The position numbers and the translations under genes are program-made. 44,734 nucleotides of DNA from CAZMUN01 sp964569815 (GTDB taxonomy: Archaea > Iainarchaeota > Iainarchaeia > Iainarchaeales > GCA-2688035). Of the stretch, positions 15,873-23,623 are shown piece after piece. Within the stretch, counting starts at the first letter, position 1, and every line of letters begins with the position of its first letter. Under the pieces are notes generated by a model. It ran no database searches, was not told the DNA's origin, and saw only the letters and a program-made list of their open reading frames with translations. The DNA lies in assembly GCA_964569815.1 (NCBI GenBank), contig CAZMUN010000005.1, forward strand, positions 1 through 44,734, given 5' to 3'.

Positions 15873-17510
15873 ATGAAAAAAGCCCTTGCCTTGGCATTAA
15901 TTGCATCTGCATTGCTCTTAAGCGGATGCGTTCAACAGCCCGATTTGGGCAAAATAGTTCAAAACAGCGAGAAAGCAAAAGAGTTCCTGCAGGCAAACCC
16001 TGACGCAAAAGTCGAATTCCTTTACCTTAACAAAGACGTTGTTATGCTCACCATCGACGACATAAGGGAAAAATGCGAAAAAGAGATGCAGGTAATGCCC
16101 TACTGGTATCTTTCAATGAAAGGAAAGGGAAAAAGGCTCGAACTATACCTGGATGAAACAAGCCAAAACATTCTATGCACGGTGGAACCAGAATCCAAAC
16201 CAGAGCCAAAACCGGAACCAGAACCAGACGACGACACAGAACCAGAACCAAGAGCAGACGACGACACAGAACCAGGAGCAGACGACGAGTGCACAACAAG
16301 CCTTGACTGCGATGACGAAATTCCTTGCACAAAAGACAGCTGTTCCGGCAACCCAAAAGTCTGCTCAAACACGCCAATAACAGAATGCAAAAACAGTGAC
16401 GGGTGCTGCCTGCCTGACTGCAATTTTTCTGTTGACAACGACTGCGACGAATGCCAAAGCCCTATAGATTGCTCTGACGGCGACCCGGCGACAGTGGACC
16501 GGTGCTCGGGAACGCCAAAAAGATGCAGCAATCCGGACAAAACATGCGTTGAACGGCAGTGGCGAATTTGTGAAGAACCCAAAACATGCCCGCAGGACTT
16601 TGTTCCGGCTTCTGACACAGAAAGATGCTGTCCGGTGGAATGCGATTGCCAAGGAGAGGAATGCGGAGAAAACGAGGAATGCGGTGAAGAAGGATGCGAG
16701 CTCTTGGAATGCTCTGAATTCGGGGAAGAATGCGGCCCTGGCTTTGCATGCGGCGGCGAAGCCTATGAAGCAGAAGACTCCCCTATTTGCTGTGTCGGCG
16801 AATGCATAGTCATTGAAGCGGCAGGAGACCTATATGTTTCAGGCGAGCCCGTTGTTTCAGGAAACTGGGCAGACGAAACAGACGAAGCAAACTGCTTTAT
16901 GGCCCAGGAAATTTTCCTAGACCTTTACAGCACTTTTTCAGAGGAAATAAGCGCAATAACCTTTGATGCGTTCATTGACGGCGAAGAAGTTGTTTCAAAA
17001 AAAGCCATTAGAACAGACCAAGAAAATGGCATGGCAACAGAAATAGTTCCCGGAAAGAACCGGGCCCATTTCCGCGTTGAAGAGGCTTTGGCAGGCCACA
17101 CCCTCAAAATAGTTATCGACAGCTATGAAAGCATTGCAGAGGAAAACGAGGCAAACAACGAATTAGAAAAGGCGTTTCCGGAACCAAAAATGGATTTGGC
17201 TTTTGACAGGGTTGAATTCAGCGAAGTGTTCAACCGCACTTTGGTGTATGTTTCGAGAAGCCCTGTTACAGAGGACTGCCCGCCTTTCTTAGACCACGGC
17301 CTTGCAGAAATATACATCGACGGGGAAGAACAAACAGGCTGGTCTTTCTTTGGCTTCAACCAAGCGGATGGAGCAGAAGCAGAAATATTTTTTGAGTTTG
17401 ATGAACCAGGATACCATAATGTAAGGGTTGTGTTGGACCCGGATGAATTCATCGAGGAAAGCAATGAAGACAACAACGACAAAACAAAAACGGTTTTCAT
17501 TCCAAGCTGA
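15873..17510 (+). CDS. Cysteine-rich surface lipoprotein with two CARDB domains
   Basis: The 545-residue protein begins with a lipoprotein signal (hydrophobic 4-17, lipobox LSGC with Cys at 19), so it should be anchored outside the membrane. A small N-terminal domain (20-105) leads to an acidic, proline-rich linker (about 107-140). Then comes a region with more than 30 cysteines (about 138-312), including two related units with SLDCDDEIPCTKDSCSG and PIDCSDGDPATVDRCSG. The C-terminal half has two CARDB-type domains, each ending in an acidic EExNEANNE- or EESNEDNN-like signature. The cysteines imply disulfides or metal binding outside the cell. Function is probably adhesion or envelope scaffold (inference). 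Confidence 0.8.
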   Translation: MKKALALALIASALLLSGCVQQPDLGKIVQNSEKAKEFLQANPDAKVEFLYLNKDVVMLTIDDIREKCEKEMQVMPYWYLSMKGKGKRLELYLDETSQNILCTVEPESKPEPKPEPEPDDDTEPEPRADDDTEPGADDECTTSLDCDDEIPCTKDSCSGNPKVCSNTPITECKNSDGCCLPDCNFSVDNDCDECQSPIDCSDGDPATVDRCSGTPKRCSNPDKTCVERQWRICEEPKTCPQDFVPASDTERCCPVECDCQGEECGENEECGEEGCELLECSEFGEECGPGFACGGEAYEAEDSPICCVGECIVIEAAGDLYVSGEPVVSGNWADETDEANCFMAQEIFLDLYSTFSEEISAITFDAFIDGEEVVSKKAIRTDQENGMATEIVPGKNRAHFRVEEALAGHTLKIVIDSYESIAEENEANNELEKAFPEPKMDLAFDRVEFSEVFNRTLVYVSRSPVTEDCPPFLDHGLAEIYIDGEEQTGWSFFGFNQADGAEAEIFFEFDEPGYHNVRVVLDPDEFIEESNEDNNDKTKTVFIPS

Positions 17511-17546
17511 AGCCTAAAAACAGGAAAAGAAATGGGAAGCAGGCCC

Positions 17547-17590
17547 TCCCAAAAAAAAACCTTTCAAAAAAAAATATTTTTTTTTTGGGA
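17547..17590 (+). terminator. AT-rich hairpin and T10 tract after the lipoprotein gene
   Basis: TCCC followed by A9, then a nested A9-TA-T10 palindrome (17566-17586) and GGGA. Both a foldable stem and a ten-T run lie 37-80 nt after the stop, the pattern of an archaeal intrinsic terminator. Confidence 0.6.
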
Positions 17591-17644
17591 AAGTCAGAAA
17601 AGTTACTTCTTTTTGGCTTTCCTTTTCGCCACCTTGGTTTTGAT

Positions 17645-17665
17645 GAAACTTTTTCCAAAAGTTTC
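17645..17665. repeat. Perfect 9-bp inverted repeat
   Basis: GAAACTTTT and AAAAGTTTC with a 3-nt loop, in the 280-nt gap between the lipoprotein and HD genes. A minus-strand frame across this gap (17497-17859) is not convincing as a gene, so the gap otherwise holds only the terminator and the HD promoter. Confidence 0.45.
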
Positions 17666-17750
17666 TTGTTTAGAGCCCCGGGAGGCATTAGAGCAAAAAG
17701 TTCAAGTCCGATTTTTCTCTCGAGGGAACATTTTTGGATTGCTTTATCTG

Positions 17751-17782
17751 AAATGTAACAATTTAATACATTTCTTACATTT
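17751..17782 (+). promoter_or_regulatory. Promoter of the HD gene with flanking inverted repeat
   Basis: A perfect inverted repeat AAATGTAA (17751-17758) / TTACATTT (17775-17782) encloses the TATA-like AATTTAATAC (about 17760-17769), whose centre is about 27 nt before the ATG at 17791. A factor binding the repeat would block TBP, so this looks like an operator. TGTAACAAT (17754-17762) recurs before the AbiE operon. Confidence 0.5.
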
Positions 17783-17790
17783 GGTAGGTT

Positions 17791-18420
17791 ATGATGAAAG
17801 CGCTTGAGGAGCAAATTAAACTGTTTTTTCCTGAAAACGGCGGGCATGATATTGGACATACTTTAAGAGTGAGAAAACTGGCTTTGCACATTGCAAAAGC
17901 AGAGGGAGCAGACTTGGAGATTGTTGAAGCTGCTGCCTTACTGCACGATATTGCCCGAGCCAGGGAAGAGAAGGGCGAAGTTGAATGCCATGCCACCCAA
18001 GCAGCTTCAGAAGTTGAAGCAATCCTGAAAAAGGCGAAATTCCCGGAACAAAAAATTGAACAAGTGAGGCATTGCGTTGCCGTTCACAGGGCAAGCAAAG
18101 GCATGAAGGCAAATACTGTTGAGGCAAAAATAATCCAAGATGCTGACAGGCTTGACGTTATAGGAGCCCTTGGAACAGCAAGAGCGTTCTACAAAGCAGG
18201 CGAAGCAAACTACCCAATGTATCTTCCAGAGTCAAACCCAAACACAGGGTATAAAGGCCAATATGATGCAGCCTTAAACCACATAATAAGAAAAGGAGTA
18301 AATCTCTTGAAACCTGAAAGCTTCAACACAAAAACAGGGAAAATGCTGGCTGAGCAGCGTTACAATTTCACTAAAACCTTTGTAGACCGCTTTCTTGCGG
18401 AGTGGGCGCTGGAAAAATAG
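17791..18420 (+). CDS. HD-domain phosphohydrolase
   Basis: The 209-residue protein is a compact metal-dependent HD hydrolase. The metal ligands are visible as GHDIGHTLRV (about H23 and H27), LLHDIAR (H51-D52), a later CHATQA histidine and the QDADRLD aspartate (about 118). It resembles the uncharacterised archaeal and bacterial COG1418-type enzymes, which act on phosphate monoesters or cyclic nucleotides; substrate unknown. ATG codons at 17791 and 17794 are adjacent; the TATA spacing favours the first. It sits just before an AbiE-type toxin-antitoxin operon with a separate promoter that shares a sequence motif. Confidence 0.85.
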   Translation: MMKALEEQIKLFFPENGGHDIGHTLRVRKLALHIAKAEGADLEIVEAAALLHDIARAREEKGEVECHATQAASEVEAILKKAKFPEQKIEQVRHCVAVHRASKGMKANTVEAKIIQDADRLDVIGALGTARAFYKAGEANYPMYLPESNPNTGYKGQYDAALNHIIRKGVNLLKPESFNTKTGKMLAEQRYNFTKTFVDRFLAEWALEK

Positions 18421-18462
18421 GCCTATAAGTGACAAACCTTTACATGCAGGACAATAACAGGA

Positions 18463-18478
18463 TTACGTTATAATGTAA
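18463..18478. promoter_or_regulatory. Near-palindrome upstream of the AbiE operon
   Basis: TTACGTTATAATGTAA matches its own reverse complement except at one symmetric pair. It lies about 50-65 nt before the AbiEi start and shares the TTAC/GTAA half-sites of the HD-gene promoter repeat. It is a candidate operator for AbiEi-type autoregulation. Confidence 0.4.
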
Positions 18479-18500
18479 CCCTTTATAAATAGCCAAAACC

Positions 18501-18524
18501 TTTAAATACTCTTTGTGTAACAAT
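18501..18524 (+). promoter_or_regulatory. AbiE operon promoter and TGTAACAAT motif
   Basis: TTTAAATA (18501-18508) is centred about 25 nt before the ATG at 18529, implying a leaderless mRNA. TGTAACAAT (18516-18524) lies between box and start; the same nine bases occur at 17754-17762 in the HD promoter. Confidence 0.5.
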
Positions 18525-18528
18525 AGTA

Positions 18529-19362
18529 ATGTGGCAGATTACTTTGGTTACACGAAAGATTTTCTTGGGTCCTTTGGAGTCAAAGCTGCTTTTTTCCCTT
18601 GAAGAGAAAGGCACAAGTGTTTTTTCTTTTAAGGAAGCAAAACAAGTTTTAGCTGTTTCAGACGATTCCTTGAAAAATGTTTTATACAGGCTTAAGAGAA
18701 AAAAAAGGCTGATTGAAATAAAAAAAGGCCAATACCTGTTTGTTCCAGCCAGAGCAGGCCTGGAAGGCTATTGGGCAGAGCATGCATTTTCTGTGGTATC
18801 CAAAGTAATGAAAAAGGACTATTACATTGGCTTTTGGACTGCCCTAAATTATTGGGGAATGACAGAGCAAATTCCCAACACGGTTTTTGTTGCAATAACC
18901 TCAAGAGCCAGGGACTTTGAATTTGGCAACCAGCAAATAAAGTTTGTCGCCCTCTCGAAAGACAGGTTTTTTGGATTTGCCAGAGAAAAAACAAAAACAG
19001 GCGAGTTTAAGATCTCAACAAGGGAAAAAACAATCGTTGACTGCCTGCTATTACCACAATACTGTGGCGGAATTGCAGAAGTTGCCAAAGGCATTTGGAA
19101 TGCGGGAAAAGAAATTGACTGGCCGCAATTGCTTGAATTCGTTGAAAAAGTAAAAGTTGCAGCTGTAAAGAGAAGGCTTGGATTCATCTTGCAAGAACTG
19201 AAAATAAAAAAGGACATCCAAAAGCAATTACGCAAGAAAGCGTTTGCCGGGTTTGCCTGGGCCGATCCATCGGCACAAAAAGAAGAATTCTCTTACGACA
19301 AAAAATGGGGCCTGAAAGTAAATGTTGGCAAAAAATGGCTGATTGCTTGGAGGGAATTCTAA
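18529..19362 (+). CDS. AbiEi-type antitoxin / transcription regulator
   Basis: The 277-residue protein matches the layout of type IV antitoxins of the AbiEi family (COG5340). It has an N-terminal winged helix (about 14-75, with SDDSLKNVLYRLKRKKRLIEIKKGQYLFVP), then the AbiEi core including YYIGFWTALNYWGMTEQIPNTVF (about 97-119) and STREKTIVDCLLLPQYCGG (about 163-181). In this family the N-terminal domain binds repeats in the operon promoter and represses it, while the antitoxin counters the toxin without tight binding. It is directly followed by the AbiEii toxin gene (TAATG junction). Upstream palindromic sites fit autoregulation. Confidence 0.85.
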   Translation: MWQITLVTRKIFLGPLESKLLFSLEEKGTSVFSFKEAKQVLAVSDDSLKNVLYRLKRKKRLIEIKKGQYLFVPARAGLEGYWAEHAFSVVSKVMKKDYYIGFWTALNYWGMTEQIPNTVFVAITSRARDFEFGNQQIKFVALSKDRFFGFAREKTKTGEFKISTREKTIVDCLLLPQYCGGIAEVAKGIWNAGKEIDWPQLLEFVEKVKVAAVKRRLGFILQELKIKKDIQKQLRKKAFAGFAWADPSAQKEEFSYDKKWGLKVNVGKKWLIAWREF

Positions 19363-20291
19363 TGAATGCTGATAGTTTGAAAAGAATTGCAGCAAAGCAG
19401 AAAATCCCATTTGGAACAGTTGAGAAAGACTATGTCATTACAATAATCCTTGCACTTGTTTCGGAAATGCAGGTCTCAAACCTAATGGCATTCAAAGGCG
19501 GAACCTCAATAAAGAAAATATATTTTCCAGACGCAAGATTCTCCGAGGACTTGGATTTCACATGCCACGTAAGCAAAGAGACAACCAAAATAATCGAGCA
19601 GTTGGCAGCAGTAATCAAAGGCAAAACAATTTTGGAAATTAGATTCAAGGACGCTGAAACATTAGATGTGGGCCCTCACAGCGTAAAAGGGAGAGTTCAA
19701 TATTATGATGCCAACGAACACTTAAACAGCGTAAGAATTGATTTAAGCGTAAGAGAAGAACCTGCAAAGAAAACATCTTTAATGGAGGTGCCAGACGAAT
19801 ACAATGTAGGCAATGAATTGACTTGTGCTTACGCCCGCCTGGCCTTGCCGGTAGTATCTCCTATACCAAGAACCTTCTCTTGTGAACTGACCAATAAATC
19901 ATTCAGCAACAAAAACAGCTGCTTGAATTGCAGGCACTTTTTATACGATGAGTCACTTAAAAGAAGTCAAGAGGAAACAGATTTTTACATCAGAACAATG
20001 AGTCGAGAGGAGATTTTGTCTGAAAAGGTTAGGGCCCTGCTTGTAAGGAAAATGCCAAGAGACTTGTATGATATCTGGTTTTTGTTGAACAAAAATGTTT
20101 CCTTAGACTTAAAGCTCGTTAACCAAAAGCTGAATTATTATGAACTGAAATTTGATTTGAATGAATTTATAACAGCAATTGACGGAATGAAAAGCAACTG
20201 GAAGAGAGACTTAAAGCCGCTTCTATCCACGGTAGAAGAGTTTGACAAAGTGAAAGAATTTGTAGTACAAAAATTTAAGGCAGCCAACTAA
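19362..20291 (+). CDS. AbiEii-type nucleotidyltransferase toxin
   Basis: The 309-residue protein is a DUF1814/AbiEii nucleotidyltransferase. The catalytic motifs are KGGTSIKKIYF (45-55) and FSEDLDF (60-66, with the DxD metal pair), and the C-terminal part has the family's PRDLYDIWFLL. Related toxins transfer nucleotides to tRNA acceptor ends or other targets and stop growth, and have been linked to phage resistance. The ATG at 19362 shares one base with the antitoxin stop, so translation is coupled. A middle insertion with CELTNKSFSNKNSCLNC adds four cysteines and could bind metal. tRNA-Thr follows on the other strand. Confidence 0.87.
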   Translation: MNADSLKRIAAKQKIPFGTVEKDYVITIILALVSEMQVSNLMAFKGGTSIKKIYFPDARFSEDLDFTCHVSKETTKIIEQLAAVIKGKTILEIRFKDAETLDVGPHSVKGRVQYYDANEHLNSVRIDLSVREEPAKKTSLMEVPDEYNVGNELTCAYARLALPVVSPIPRTFSCELTNKSFSNKNSCLNCRHFLYDESLKRSQEETDFYIRTMSREEILSEKVRALLVRKMPRDLYDIWFLLNKNVSLDLKLVNQKLNYYELKFDLNEFITAIDGMKSNWKRDLKPLLSTVEEFDKVKEFVVQKFKAAN

Positions 20292-20364
20292 AAGGCACTG
20301 TAGAAAAGCAGCCTTTTTAAGCTCTTCTCGCTTTTGCCCTGTTGGATTTGAACTTATAGCTGAT

Positions 20365-20436
20365 AGCCCCGGGAGAGATTTGAACTCTCGGCCACTTCTT
20401 TACGAGAGAAGTGCTCTACCACTGAGCTACCGGGGC
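20365..20436 (-). tRNA. tRNA-Thr(CGU)
   Basis: This 72-nt tRNA folds fully: acceptor GCCCCGG/CCGGGGC, D arm GCTC...GAGC, anticodon stem CTTCT/AGAAG with loop CTCGTAA (anticodon CGT), a 5-nt variable loop, T stem GAGAG/CTCTC with loop TTCAAAT, and U73 as in archaeal threonine tRNAs. No intron and no encoded CCA. The TATA element about 27 nt upstream is shared with the divergent LAGLIDADG gene. Confidence 0.96.
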
Positions 20437-20456
20437 AATAGAGAGACTACTGCACA

Positions 20457-20471
20457 GATATAATTTTAAAC
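20457..20471. promoter_or_regulatory. Shared bidirectional TATA element, tRNA-Thr and LAGLIDADG no. 2
   Basis: GATATAATTTTAAAC lies in a 56-nt gap. Read left, it is about 27 nt before the tRNA 5' end; read right, about 27 nt before the ATG at 20493. One AT box therefore appears to serve both directions. Confidence 0.55.
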
Positions 20472-20492
20472 ATTTCCAGCAGTCAAGATATT

Positions 20493-22085
20493 ATGAGTAT
20501 CGTTTTTAGTCTATTTCTACTACATGAAAGTGCCGACATACACCCGCGAAGCTGGATTTGTGTTTCAGGAAAAAAATTACCCAAGATAGTGGAAAACCTA
20601 GAAAAAGAGATATTAAAAAGCAAGGAATTGACAAGGGAAGAACTAAGCAGGACCATGGGTGGTTATTTACGCTGTTCCCATACAAGTTTTAAACAACTTT
20701 TTCAGAAGAAGAGGCCCTTCTTTCCAATCCCTTTTCTAATCGAACTGGCAGAAATTGCCGAAGATAAAAAAATTTTAAATAAAATTAATTCAAACATTGA
20801 ATCCTTAAAAGTAAACTCTGCTTCGGCAGCGAAAGTAAAAGCCTGCAAAAAACTTGATTATAATTTAGCCAAAATTATTGGCGCTTTTATGGCAGATGGA
20901 AGTCTCAGCATACAAGTTGTTTTTTCTGCAAGAGAAAAGAAAAAACTCAATCCCGTCAAAAAAAAGCTGTTGGAGAGTAAGCAAACTTTCTCAGCAAATT
21001 ATTCAAAAACAAGAAAAGAACACTACATAAGCATAAACAAAAACAAATCCAACGAAAGCCTTGTTGACACACTGTTAAAAGAAGGTAAAACCAACACCCA
21101 ATGCCATTACACGATCGAGTTATGTGACGCTTACAAAGACAATGTTCTTTTTTTTAAAAATTTGATTAAAAATGTGTTTGGGATAAGCCCGAACAAGTTT
21201 TACAAAAAAGGGGAAATGTGGCGGGTAATTTTTTCCAACAAGATACTTGCAAGGTTTTTGATTGAATTTTTCGGAATTTGGCCCGGAAAAAAGTCAGATG
21301 ATGCATTTGAGCCAGAAATAATAAAAAAAGCCCCTTTGAAAACAAGGAAAGCTTTTGTCTTAGGGCTGCTTACATTTGACGGTTGTGTTACAAAGCAAGG
21401 AAAAATGTGTCTTAGTTCAAATAGCAAAAGCCTAGTCGAAGCAGTCGAGCAAATATGGAAAAAAGACAAGATACAATGCGGCATTAGCAAAGGCAAGGGA
21501 AAAAACCGCGTTATAAATGCGTATTTAGCAAACAGTAAGAAAAAATTAATCCAATACTTTGAACCAGACACCCAAAAATGGAAACTGATCCGCTGGCTTG
21601 AAGGCAGGCCAACCAAGAAACCAATCATCAAAGAAACAGGCAACACCAAGATTTCAGAAGCGAAAATATTGCGTTTACTTCGCAAAGAAAAAAACTGCGA
21701 TATCGTTTACCTTACAAGGCTTTTTAGTTGCAGGCAAACAACGGCAAGATATTATTTAAAAACATTGAAAAAGCAAAATAAAATCACCCTTAGTAACAGA
21801 GTAAAAATGATTAACCCAAAAAACGTCAGTGAAAAAACTACCGTTTCATTGAACAAAAAAACGCATGGAAAGCTATTCGAAAAAATAAAGAAAAAGTTTG
21901 CTTACGACAATGCATTCGCAGACACGCTGGAAATAAAAAAAGCAACGCTTTCCGCTTGGAAGAAAAGGAAAAATCGCATTCCACTCCAGCATTTGGAAAA
22001 AATGTGTAAAATCCTGGGCTTGAATTTTCAAAGATTTTGCAGTAACCTAGTAAGAGAAGATAGAGAAATTGCGGTTATAAAATAG
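20493..22085 (+). CDS. Free-standing LAGLIDADG protein with HTH domains (no. 2)
   Basis: The 530-residue protein has an N-terminal HTH-like region (about 45-105), a two-motif LAGLIDADG core (IIGAFMADG, 128-136; VLGLLTFDGCV, 289-299, acidic residues kept), a winged helix (about 385-435) and a C-terminal HTH (about 460-520). The C-terminal HTH, with FADTLEIKKATLSAWKK and IPLQHLEKMCKILGL, resembles the N-terminal HTH of LAGLIDADG protein no. 1, so domains have been shuffled. GC is about 34% over the 360 bases counted. It is not an intein, as no Hint blocks are present. It sits between tRNA-Thr and glyS, has its own leaderless promoter, and overlaps the glyS end by 11 nt. Homing endonuclease or regulator are both possible. 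Confidence 0.72.
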   Translation: MSIVFSLFLLHESADIHPRSWICVSGKKLPKIVENLEKEILKSKELTREELSRTMGGYLRCSHTSFKQLFQKKRPFFPIPFLIELAEIAEDKKILNKINSNIESLKVNSASAAKVKACKKLDYNLAKIIGAFMADGSLSIQVVFSAREKKKLNPVKKKLLESKQTFSANYSKTRKEHYISINKNKSNESLVDTLLKEGKTNTQCHYTIELCDAYKDNVLFFKNLIKNVFGISPNKFYKKGEMWRVIFSNKILARFLIEFFGIWPGKKSDDAFEPEIIKKAPLKTRKAFVLGLLTFDGCVTKQGKMCLSSNSKSLVEAVEQIWKKDKIQCGISKGKGKNRVINAYLANSKKKLIQYFEPDTQKWKLIRWLEGRPTKKPIIKETGNTKISEAKILRLLRKEKNCDIVYLTRLFSCRQTTARYYLKTLKKQNKITLSNRVKMINPKNVSEKTTVSLNKKTHGKLFEKIKKKFAYDNAFADTLEIKKATLSAWKKRKNRIPLQHLEKMCKILGLNFQRFCSNLVREDREIAVIK

Positions 22086-23568
22086 TATTGGTTAAAGACT
22101 CTTTTCTGACTTTCCTCAAGTAAGAAGGCAACTCAGGTATTTTTACCCTAACCTGCTTCATAGAGTCCCTATACCTGTAGGTCACCGTATTGTCTTCCTT
22201 AGTCTGATAATCTATAGTGATCCCCCCAAAAACTCCAACCTCATCCGCTCTGGAGTATCTTTTTCCTATGCTCCCTTTCTCATCAAAAAAAACATCAAAT
22301 TCTTCATCCAATAAGTTAATGAATATTTTTTTTGCTATTTCACTCAACCCGTCTTTTTTTACTAGGGGATAAACCCCAACGTCATATGGGACAATCTTCA
22401 CCGGGAGCCTTAAGTAAATGCGCTCTTCATGACCCCTCTTCTCTTTCCTAAAAGCGTTATCCAAGACAACGTAAAAGGTTCGGTCAATTCCGGCTGAAAG
22501 CTCGAAAACGTGTGGAATGAATTCTTTACCGTCTTCTTTTGCAAGCATTTTTTGGCCAGATTCTTTGCCATGGCCTTTCAGGTCATAGTCGGTTCTGTAA
22601 TTGCAGGCAATCAGCTCAATCCAACCAAGGTCTGTTTCAACCTCAAAGTCCCAGGTTTCCTTTGCATAGAAGGCCTTTTCGTCTTTGCCAAGCTCGCGAA
22701 AGCGCATTTTTTGAACAGGAATTCCATAGGATTTGTAAAGCTGCTGTGTTCTTGCAAGAAAGTAGGCAATAAGCTTTCCTGAAACAAGCTTCTTTTTCAC
22801 GGCCTCTTGGCAGGGAATGCCTTGAACCTTTTTTCCCAAAAGCATTAGGTTAAGCTTGTATTCTGCGACCTCTTCAAAGTTCGGGACCTCGTTTATTTTG
22901 AAGGGGTTGAAGAATATTTCGGCTTCCATTTGCCCTATTTCACGCTCCCTTATGAGAGTGTTTCTTGGGGAAATCTCGTTTCTAAAGGATTTTCCTGCTT
23001 GTGCAATTCCAAAGGGAAGGCTCTGCCTTGAAGTCTTGAATAAGCGGGAAAAGTCCAAAAAAATGCTTTGGCAGGTTTCAGGCCTTAAATAGCAGGGCAG
23101 GTCGCCTGTGGCCCCAATGTCAACACGCATCATCATGTTAAATTTTTTCACTTCGCCAAAATCAGAGCCTTTGCATTTTGGGCATTTTACTTCATGGTTT
23201 TTTATCAGCTTGTCAAGCTCTTTTGTGGAAAGGCTTTCTGGAACAATGTCTTTTGAATGGGTTTCAATCAGCTTGTCGGCACGATGCAGGGAATTGCATT
23301 TCTTGCACTGCACAATCGGGTCGTTGAAGTTCTGCAAATGCCCGCTTGCTTTAAAAACAGGCTCTGGAAGAATTTGGGCTCCAAAAATTTCTGCAAAGCC
23401 CTCTCTTTCCACAAGCTGCTTTCTCCACAAGCCAATAACCTTTCGCCTGATGGTTTCGCCGTCTGGCCCAAATTCCCAGAAGCCGGAGGGGCTTTTTGCG
23501 TAAATTTCCGCGCTTGGAAAAAAAAGGCTCCTTCTCAAAGCAAGGTTTGCTATCTCTTCCTTTGGCAT
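22075..23568 (-). CDS. glyS: Glycyl-tRNA synthetase, dimeric class II type
   Basis: The 497-residue synthetase charges tRNA(Gly). It shows the N-terminal block LALRRSLFFPSAEIYAKSPSGFWEFGP, a zinc-ribbon-like pair of CxxC motifs (CKKC about 78-81 and CPKC about 127-130), motif 2 in SFRNEISPRNTLIREREIGQMEAEIF, motif 3 around ELSAGIDRTFY, and a C-terminal anticodon domain (about 390-490). The ATG at 23568 gives the normal MPKEEIANLALRR start and lies 28 nt from a TATA element; a longer reading to 23631 would overrun the nop5 promoter. Its 3' end overlaps LAGLIDADG no. 2 by 11 nt. Confidence 0.95.
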   Translation of the reverse strand: MPKEEIANLALRRSLFFPSAEIYAKSPSGFWEFGPDGETIRRKVIGLWRKQLVEREGFAEIFGAQILPEPVFKASGHLQNFNDPIVQCKKCNSLHRADKLIETHSKDIVPESLSTKELDKLIKNHEVKCPKCKGSDFGEVKKFNMMMRVDIGATGDLPCYLRPETCQSIFLDFSRLFKTSRQSLPFGIAQAGKSFRNEISPRNTLIREREIGQMEAEIFFNPFKINEVPNFEEVAEYKLNLMLLGKKVQGIPCQEAVKKKLVSGKLIAYFLARTQQLYKSYGIPVQKMRFRELGKDEKAFYAKETWDFEVETDLGWIELIACNYRTDYDLKGHGKESGQKMLAKEDGKEFIPHVFELSAGIDRTFYVVLDNAFRKEKRGHEERIYLRLPVKIVPYDVGVYPLVKKDGLSEIAKKIFINLLDEEFDVFFDEKGSIGKRYSRADEVGVFGGITIDYQTKEDNTVTYRYRDSMKQVRVKIPELPSYLRKVRKESLTNTIL

Positions 23569-23590
23569 GCTATCAATTAGCTTGTAAATG

Positions 23591-23600
23591 GTTTTTATAG
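23591..23600. promoter_or_regulatory. Shared bidirectional TATA element, glyS and nop5
   Basis: GTTTTTATAG sits in the middle of the 55-nt gap between the two divergent ATGs. Its centre is about 28 nt from each start codon, so both mRNAs can be leaderless from one box. Confidence 0.55.
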
Positions 23601-23623
23601 GTTTTTGTAGGTTCTTTAGGTAT

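Noticed and set aside
17497..17859. Minus-strand frame of 120 codons in the gap after the lipoprotein gene
   Set aside because: It crosses the A9/T10 terminator and overlaps the HD gene start and promoter; the product is low-complexity Phe/Lys.
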